NCBI GenBank assembly: GCA_002402755.1
Contig: DHGK01000304.1
Location: forward strand, 2,916-13,262
Length of the DNA: 10,347 nt
Reading direction: 5' to 3'
Source of the DNA: Planctomycetes bacterium UBA4800
GTDB taxonomy: Bacteria; Planctomycetota; UBA8108; UBA8890; UBA8898
The notes under the pieces are model-generated. The model ran no database searches and was not told the origin of the DNA. It saw nothing but the letters and a program-made list of their open reading frames with translations. This document shows, one piece after another, positions 5,883 to 10,347 of the stretch. A program made the position numbers and the translations under genes. Numbering within the stretch: position 1 is the stretch's first letter; each line of letters starts with the position of its first letter.

Positions 5883-8741
5883 ATGCGCAGGATCGTCGGT
5901 TCGGCACTGGCGGGCACGCTTCTTTGCCTCGCGCCGCGCGCCGGCGCGACGACGTTCATTCCTCCCGCGAGCCTTGCCGATCTGGCGGCCGAGAGCGATG
6001 TAGTGTGCATGGCGGTCGCGGGAGCCGCGGCGCCCCGGCAGCGGGGCGCCTTCATCTTCACCGAGACTGAGTTCGTCGCCGGGGAGACGCTGGCGGGGAA
6101 TGTGCGGCGCGGCGACCGATTCGCCGTTCGCACACCCGGCGGCGAGATCGGCGGCAGGGGATGGCACGTGGCGGGCTCGCCGCGGTTCCTCGAGGGCGGC
6201 GCCTACTTCCTGTGCCTCAGGCGGGCGCCGGACGGGGCCTGGCTCCCGGCAATGCTCAGTTACGGGCTGCTGGAGGAGATGGCGGGCCCGGACCGTAGGC
6301 CGGTGCTCGCGCCGTGCGCGGAGGCGGCCGGCGCCGAGCCGCTACCGAGGCTCGACGGCGTCCTGCCCGAGAAGATCGGCGTCTATCGCCGGGATGCGTT
6401 CCTCCGCCACCTCGGCGCCGTGCTCGCGGGCCGCGAAGCCTGGCAACCGGGGGACGTCCAGATCGGCGAGGCATCCACGGCCGACTCGAAGTCCTCGGCG
6501 GACAAGGAGACGCCCGAGGCGTGCGAGTACTTCACGATCGCCGGGAGAAAGCTCAGGTGGAACACCTTCGACGGCGGCGGCATCGCGACGATCCACGCGA
6601 GCGCCGGCGGCGATGACTCGGTCGCGGGCGGCGGGTTCGCGGAGCTCGTGAAGGGGCTCGACCTCTGGCACGGCATTCCGGGGACGAGCCTCAACCTCGA
6701 GTTCGGCGGCGGGCGCATCTCCCAGATCAAGTGCACCACGGACCAGGACGTCGAGGCCGGCCTGGTCGTCTTCAACGATCCCTGCGACGACATTGCCGAT
6801 CTCTCCGACTGCACCGGCATTCTTGCCTACGGCGGCCCCTTCACGACCGGCACGCACCGGTTCGACGGCGAGTACTGGGTCACGATCGTGACCTGGGCCG
6901 TCGTCGTGAACAACGGCTCCGGGTGCATCGGCAGCACGAACTACGCGCGCCTGCTTGCCCACGAGCTCGGGCACGGCCTGGGGTACGGGCACTTCGACGA
7001 CAGGAACGCGCTGATGTACATGTACTGCTGCAACGCCCCGAACGCCACCGACGCCTTGTGCGCGCAGTACACCTATCCGCCGAGGACGGCCGGCAATCAG
7101 CGTCCCGAGGTCGATGCGGGGCCCTCCGGGAAGCTCGTCCTGGCCGGGGACACGGCGAGGCTCGCGGGCGTTGCGGCCGATGACGGCCTGCCGGCGCCCC
7201 CGGGCGCGCTGGCGTACCAGTGGAGCGTTCTCTCCGGCCCGGCGGCGGTGACGTTCAGCGATGCGGGCGTGCCGGCGCCGAGCGTGCGGTTCTCCGTCTC
7301 GGGAACGTATCTCTTCGCGCTGCGGGTCAGCGACGGCGAGCTCCTCCGGACGGACACGGTCGCGCTCGATGTCCAGATCAACGCGCTCGGCGCGCGCACG
7401 CTGTCCTTCCGGGAGCGCGTGGGCGGCTACGCGGGCACGCGCGACACCTTCATCCGGCAGAGCGCGCCGGCGGCGGGCGCCGGAGCCTCGACGGAGCTGC
7501 GCGTCGACGGCGACGATCCTTCCGGCTCCGGCCTCGCGATCCAGACGCTGATCGCGTTCGACGGCGTGTTCGGCGCGGACCCCGCGCAGGTTCCGCCGGG
7601 GGCGAGCATCGTGTCCGCGCGCCTCGATCTCACGGGTACGGACGCGGGCAATCCCCTCGCGCTCCACCGCATGCTCGTGCCGTGGGCGGAGGAGGCGGTC
7701 TGGAACGATTTCGGGGCGGACGGCATCGTGGCGGGCAGCGAATGCCTTGCCGCCGCGGACGCGTCCGCCGCGGGCGTCACCGGCACGGTAGCGTTCGATG
7801 CGACGGCGGCCCTGGCCGAATGGGCGCGCGATCCTTGCGCGGCGTACGGCTGGGCCGTGCTGCCGACGGGCGCGGACGGATGGAGGGCCTCCTCGTCCGA
7901 GAGCGCCGCGCCTCCGCGCCTGGCGGTGACGTACGCGATTCCCGCCGTGCAGACGCTGATCGCGCCCGGCGAGACGTGGCGGTTCCTGCGCGGCTTCCTG
8001 CCGCTTCCCGCGGACTGGAACGAGGCGGACTTCGACGATGCTGCCTGGGAGGAGGGCCCGACCGGCATCGGCTACGGCGGCGGGGATGACGCCACCGTGC
8101 TCGCCGACATGCAGAGCGGGTATCTCGCGGTCTTCTGCCGCAAGGCGTTTCAAGTCGTCGATCCCGCGGCGATCGAGGGGCTCGATTTCGCGGCCGTCTA
8201 CGACGACGGGTTGGTTGCGTACCTGAACGGCGTCGAGGTCGCGAGGGTGAACATGCCCGCGGGCGAGGCCGATGCGGACACCGCCGCGGCTTCGCCGGTC
8301 GACATGCAGACGGCGTTCCTGCGCCTGCCGCCGGCGCTGCTTCGCGCCGGGACGAACGTGCTTGCGGTGAGCGTGCACAACGCGACCCTGACGAGCAGCG
8401 ATCTGTCGTTCTCGCCGCTGCTGAACTCGGTCGCCGCGGCGCGGGCCGTGGTCTGCGGGCCGTTGCCCGAGTTCTTGCGCGGCGACGCGAACGATGACGC
8501 CGTCTTGGACATCGCCGATGCGGTGCGCATTCTGGGATACCTCTTCCAGGAAGGCGCCGCGCCGGCGTGTCCCGATGCGCTCGACGCCAACGACGACGGC
8601 AGGATCGACATCTCGGATGCCGTGTCGATGCTGCGGTACCTGTTCGCGAGCGGTCCGCTCGCCGCGCCGGGGGAGGTCTGCGGACCGGATCCCACGCCGG
8701 ATGCGCTGGGCGAGTGCGCGGCGCCGGTCTGCGCGCCGTAA
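5883..8741 (+). CDS. Secreted metzincin (matrixin-like) metalloprotease with PKD, DNRLRE, jelly-roll and dockerin modules
   Basis: 952 residues. A signal peptide spans 1-22 (basic start, hydrophobic core, AGA before the cut). Next is a domain common at the front of bacterial matrixin-like proteins (about 23-150, 'LADLAAESDVV', then 'RFLEGGAYFLCLRR'). The protease domain spans about 215-400 and carries the complete zinc motif HELGHGLGYGH (H360, E361, H364, H370) and a Met-turn candidate M378 in 'ALMY', so it should be an active zinc endopeptidase. Downstream are a PKD-like domain (405-498), a DNRLRE-like domain (507-686, 'RDTFIRQS', 'LIAFDG'), a jelly-roll-like module (689-850, 'YDDGLVAYLNGVEV') and a dockerin pair (863-924) with calcium loops D868/N870/D872/D876 and D901/N903/D905/D909. 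Such tails usually anchor or assemble exported proteins. Several cysteines in the protease domain fit disulphides outside the cytoplasm. Its substrate is unknown. A strong terminator follows. Confidence 0.93.
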   Translation: MRRIVGSALAGTLLCLAPRAGATTFIPPASLADLAAESDVVCMAVAGAAAPRQRGAFIFTETEFVAGETLAGNVRRGDRFAVRTPGGEIGGRGWHVAGSPRFLEGGAYFLCLRRAPDGAWLPAMLSYGLLEEMAGPDRRPVLAPCAEAAGAEPLPRLDGVLPEKIGVYRRDAFLRHLGAVLAGREAWQPGDVQIGEASTADSKSSADKETPEACEYFTIAGRKLRWNTFDGGGIATIHASAGGDDSVAGGGFAELVKGLDLWHGIPGTSLNLEFGGGRISQIKCTTDQDVEAGLVVFNDPCDDIADLSDCTGILAYGGPFTTGTHRFDGEYWVTIVTWAVVVNNGSGCIGSTNYARLLAHELGHGLGYGHFDDRNALMYMYCCNAPNATDALCAQYTYPPRTAGNQRPEVDAGPSGKLVLAGDTARLAGVAADDGLPAPPGALAYQWSVLSGPAAVTFSDAGVPAPSVRFSVSGTYLFALRVSDGELLRTDTVALDVQINALGARTLSFRERVGGYAGTRDTFIRQSAPAAGAGASTELRVDGDDPSGSGLAIQTLIAFDGVFGADPAQVPPGASIVSARLDLTGTDAGNPLALHRMLVPWAEEAVWNDFGADGIVAGSECLAAADASAAGVTGTVAFDATAALAEWARDPCAAYGWAVLPTGADGWRASSSESAAPPRLAVTYAIPAVQTLIAPGETWRFLRGFLPLPADWNEADFDDAAWEEGPTGIGYGGGDDATVLADMQSGYLAVFCRKAFQVVDPAAIEGLDFAAVYDDGLVAYLNGVEVARVNMPAGEADADTAAASPVDMQTAFLRLPPALLRAGTNVLAVSVHNATLTSSDLSFSPLLNSVAAARAVVCGPLPEFLRGDANDDAVLDIADAVRILGYLFQEGAAPACPDALDANDDGRIDISDAVSMLRYLFASGPLAAPGEVCGPDPTPDALGECAAPVCAP

Positions 8742-8746
8742 GGCCG

Positions 8747-8772
8747 GACCGCCGCGAGACGGCGGTCGTTTT
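8747..8772 (+). terminator. Intrinsic terminator after the metalloprotease gene
   Basis: GACCGCCG (8747-8754) pairs perfectly with CGGCGGTC (8760-8767) around the loop CGAGA, followed by GTTTT. It begins six bases after the stop codon and separates this gene from the methyltransferase, only 59 bases downstream. It is the best canonical terminator in the window. Confidence 0.8.
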
Positions 8773-8800
8773 CCGAAACGTGCTGTCGAGGAGAGAGTCC

Positions 8801-9781
8801 ATGCGCCAACATCGCGCCATGCTCGAGCAGATGGCCTCCGGCTTCATGCCGGCGCGCGTGCTGCTCACGGCCCTGGAGCTCGATGTCTTCACCGCGTGCG
8901 GCGCCGGCGCGGCGACCGCGGAGGAGCTCGCGCGCCGCACGGGCGCGCGGCCGGCGCCGCTGGCGCGGCTCCTGAACGCGCTTGCCGCGCTGGGACTGCT
9001 TGACAAGCGCGGGGACAGGTATCGCGCGACGCCGCCGGCTCGGACGCATCTGATCGCCGGCCGCCCGGGGTATCTGGGCGACATCATGCGCCACCGGGCA
9101 TCGATGTGGGAGCGCTGGAGCGATCTCACGGCGATCGTCAGAACGGGGCGAGTCCCGCCGCGCGCCTTCACGAAGGAGCGCGAGCGGCGCTTCATCAAGG
9201 GCATGGCCAACCTGGGAGCCTCGGCGGCTCCCGCCTGCGCGCGGGCGCTCCGCCGGGAGCTCGCAGGCGCGCGCCGGCTCCTTGACATCGGGGGCGGCCC
9301 GGCGGTCTATGCGTGCGAACTGGCGCGCGCGTGGCCGAAGCTCTCCGTTGTCGTGCTCGACCTGCCCGGTCCGCTCGCCTACGCCCGCGAGACGATCGCG
9401 GCGTACGGCCTGGCCCGACGGGTGTCCGTGAAGGCGGGCGATGTGTGCGCGGCGCGCTCGTTCGGCCGGGGCTTCGATGTCGCCTTCATGTCGAGCCTGA
9501 TTCACTCGTTCAAGCCGGCCGTCGTCGCGGAGGTCATCCGGAAGGCCGCGGGCGCGCTGCGGCCGGGAGGTTTCCTGGCGGTCAAGGAGTTCTTCATCGA
9601 TCCCGGCCGCGCGTCCCCGCCGTTCACGGCGCTCTTCTCGATCAACATGCTCGTCGCCGGCGCGGGCGATGTGTACACGCGCGGCGAGGTCGAGGGGTGG
9701 ATGCGCGCGGCGGGTGTGCGTCCCGTGCGGTATGTGGACTTGCCTCAGTTCTCGGGTATAGTGGTTGGAAGGAGGCTATAG
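8801..9781 (+). CDS. SAM-dependent O-methyltransferase (two-domain, acetylserotonin/CrtF-type)
   Basis: 326 residues, normal for this family. The ATG has AGGAG seven bases upstream (8789-8793); longer in-frame extensions run into the preceding gene and terminator and are rejected. Residues 1-85 form the winged-helix dimerisation domain ('FMPARVLLTALELDVF', 'TAEELARRTGARPAPLARLL', 'LGLLDKRGDRYRAT'). The C-terminal part is a Rossmann-fold methyltransferase with SAM motif LLDIGGGP (160-167), acidic 'VVLDLPG' (D187), and 'SLIHSF' with H235 at the place of the catalytic histidine, then 'ALRPGGFLAVKE'. It should transfer a methyl group to a hydroxyl of a small molecule; the acceptor cannot be told. 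No pigment or quinone genes are nearby. Its last codons and stop lie in a heptamer repeat. The ACT-domain gene follows after 29 bases. Confidence 0.9.
   Translation: MRQHRAMLEQMASGFMPARVLLTALELDVFTACGAGAATAEELARRTGARPAPLARLLNALAALGLLDKRGDRYRATPPARTHLIAGRPGYLGDIMRHRASMWERWSDLTAIVRTGRVPPRAFTKERERRFIKGMANLGASAAPACARALRRELAGARRLLDIGGGPAVYACELARAWPKLSVVVLDLPGPLAYARETIAAYGLARRVSVKAGDVCAARSFGRGFDVAFMSSLIHSFKPAVVAEVIRKAAGALRPGGFLAVKEFFIDPGRASPPFTALFSINMLVAGAGDVYTRGEVEGWMRAAGVRPVRYVDLPQFSGIVVGRRL
9735..9762 (+). promoter_or_regulatory. Possible internal promoter for the ACT-domain gene
   Basis: TGGACT (9735-9740) and TATAGT (9757-9762) with a 16-base spacer lie inside the 3' end of the methyltransferase gene. 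Both are 4-5 of 6 matches to consensus. Because this is also coding sequence, chance is a real alternative. Confidence 0.3.
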
Positions 9782-9798
9782 GCTGTAGGCTATAGCCT
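9771..9798 (+). repeat. Tandem 7-base repeats, block C, ending in a 14-base palindrome
   Basis: Heptamers GGAGGCT, ATAGGCT, GTAGGCT and a variant ATAGCCT. The last two create the perfect palindrome TAGGCTATAGCCTA (9786-9799). The block contains the methyltransferase stop codon (9779-9781) and touches the Shine-Dalgarno site of the next gene. Same family as blocks A and B. Confidence 0.85.
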
Positions 9799-9806
9799 AA
9801 GGAGGT
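9799..9806 (+). promoter_or_regulatory. Strong Shine-Dalgarno site of the ACT-domain gene
   Basis: AAGGAGGT is a full match to the anti-16S tail and lies four bases before the ATG at 9811. It overlaps an in-frame GTG at 9805, which is therefore unlikely to be the start. The 14-base palindrome directly upstream overlaps its first base and could affect access. Confidence 0.75.
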
Positions 9807-9810
9807 GCCC

Positions 9811-10200
9811 ATGCGAGAATTCCGCGTTACCATGACGAACCGTCCCGGAGAGCTCGCCCGTGTCGCGACATCGCTCAGCCGCCAGGGGGTGAGCATCAAG
9901 GCGCTGGCCGCTTCGGCGGACGGGGGTCACGTCACGCTCCACCTGATCGGCCACGATGTCGAGGCGACGCGCAACGCGCTCACGTCCGGGAGCTTCCAGT
10001 TCGAGGAGCAGGAGGTGGTGGTGGTGCTCCTCGAGGACAAGGCCGGCGAGATCGCCCGCATTGCCGCCCAGCTCGGCGACGCCGGGATCAACCTCAACGC
10101 CGTGTACCTTGCCGGCAGGGCCGACGACATGGTCGAGGTGGTTTTCGCCCCCGACGACGTCAAGAAGGCGAAGAAGGTCCTCGGCGACGAAGTCTCGTAG
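9811..10200 (+). CDS. Tandem ACT-domain protein (probable amino-acid-binding regulator)
   Basis: 129 residues, composed of two ACT domains and nothing else. The first (about 1-66) has 'NRPGELARVATSLSRQGVSIKAL'; the second (about 68-129) has 'DKAGEIARIAAQLGDAGINLNAV', with G13 and G79 at the usual turn and N94 in the ligand-binding position of the second. ACT domains bind amino acids or similar small ligands at a dimer interface and control metabolic enzymes. Stand-alone double-ACT proteins of this size are widespread and mostly uncharacterised, so ligand and partner are unknown. The ATG has a near-perfect Shine-Dalgarno site. It is probably co-transcribed with the methyltransferase 29 bases upstream. 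No stop or frame disruption is seen. Confidence 0.9.
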   Translation: MREFRVTMTNRPGELARVATSLSRQGVSIKALAASADGGHVTLHLIGHDVEATRNALTSGSFQFEEQEVVVVLLEDKAGEIARIAAQLGDAGINLNAVYLAGRADDMVEVVFAPDDVKKAKKVLGDEVS

Positions 10201-10211
10201 GAGGCGGGGAG

Positions 10212-10246
10212 CGGCCCGGCCGCCGCTTCCGCGCGGCCGCGGGCCG
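10212..10246 (+). terminator. Probable terminator hairpin after the ACT-domain gene
   Basis: CGGCCC+GGCCGC (10212-10223) pairs with GCGGCCGC+GGGCCG (10233-10246), leaving a small bulge; TGTTTGG follows. A second small hairpin, AACCG/CGGTT (10255-10268), is followed by TTC and could act with it. The T tract is weak in both. Confidence 0.5.
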
Positions 10247-10280
10247 TGTTTGGTAACCGTTCACGGTTTTCTCGCCGTGC

Positions 10281-10307
10281 TCGGATGCACAGACAGGCTG
10301 CATCTGA
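10281..10307. other. Hairpin in the right flank
   Basis: TCGGATGCA (10281-10289) pairs with TGCATCTGA (10299-10307), nine base pairs with one G-T, around a 9-base loop. It lies between the terminator region and the short repeats at the window edge and belongs to no gene I can support. Confidence 0.5.
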
Positions 10308-10321
10308 CGGAGAAGACTTAA

Positions 10322-10347
10322 CCACAGAGGCACCGAGAGCACAGAGA
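10322..10347 (+). repeat. Short tandem CACAGAG-type repeats (9-base period), cut by the window edge
   Basis: Successive units CCACAGAGG, CACCGAGAG and CACAGAGA keep a 9-base period. The array seems to continue past the edge, so copy number is unknown. It resembles dispersed intergenic repeats more than coding DNA. Confidence 0.5.

Noticed and set aside
8567..8800. Extended methyltransferase reading through from inside the protease gene
   Set aside because: It would cross the protease dockerin and the terminator hairpin; the ATG at 8801 has a good ribosome site and fits the family length.
6342..9505. Long minus-strand frames over the protease and methyltransferase genes
   Set aside because: Antisense shadows without motifs; the plus-strand products have complete domain sets.
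10201..10347. A small gene or tRNA in the right flank
   Set aside because: Overlapping open frames lack a start signal and domain, and no cloverleaf could be drawn.

Overview
The window is GC-rich bacterial chromosomal DNA with six supported protein genes. Three lie on the minus strand in the left half (1-5664) and three on the plus strand in the right half (5883-10200). The two groups diverge from a 218-base gap at 5665-5882. I see no tRNA, rRNA, CRISPR array, transposase or phage gene. The likely source is a planctomycete or a similar heterotroph with many large secreted modular proteins. The grounds are a type I dockerin pair of the 'RGDAN.D...DIADAV..L.YLF' style ending in CGPDPTPDALG-C, a CotH/lamin-tail protein, and a matrixin-like protease with an N-terminal export signal. 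This is inference from protein style, not a phylogenetic result.

Layout, left to right: (1) the 5' part of a large exported protein (jelly-roll-like, Ig-like, lamin-tail, chitobiase C-terminal-like and CotH domains), minus strand, running off the left edge; (2) a 267-base gap with two oppositely oriented blocks of 7-base repeats around a short hairpin, plus GC hairpins; (3) a three-span membrane protein with a cytosolic domain resembling phospholipase-D-like/DUF5919-type C-terminal domains, minus; (4) a 256-base gap with GC hairpins and an exact (GGCCCC)4 tract; (5) a 12-span sugar porter of the major facilitator superfamily, minus; (6) the divergent gap with a perfect TATAAT; (7) a 952-residue secreted metzincin with PKD-like, DNRLRE-like, jelly-roll-like and dockerin modules, plus, followed by a good intrinsic terminator; (8) an O-methyltransferase and, 29 bases on, a tandem ACT-domain protein, plus; (9) a 147-base 3' flank rich in hairpins that ends in CACAGAG-type short repeats.

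Functionally, the two exported proteins share a homologous module and probably act outside the cytoplasm on polymers or surfaces, and the sugar porter would import sugars. The link between them is only proximity. The methyltransferase/ACT pair looks like a small separate transcription unit. I found no convincing new multi-gene system. The most unusual material is non-coding: the (GGGGCC)4 sequence in the transporter's 3' untranslated region, the 7-base repeats at gene boundaries, and the structured right flank.
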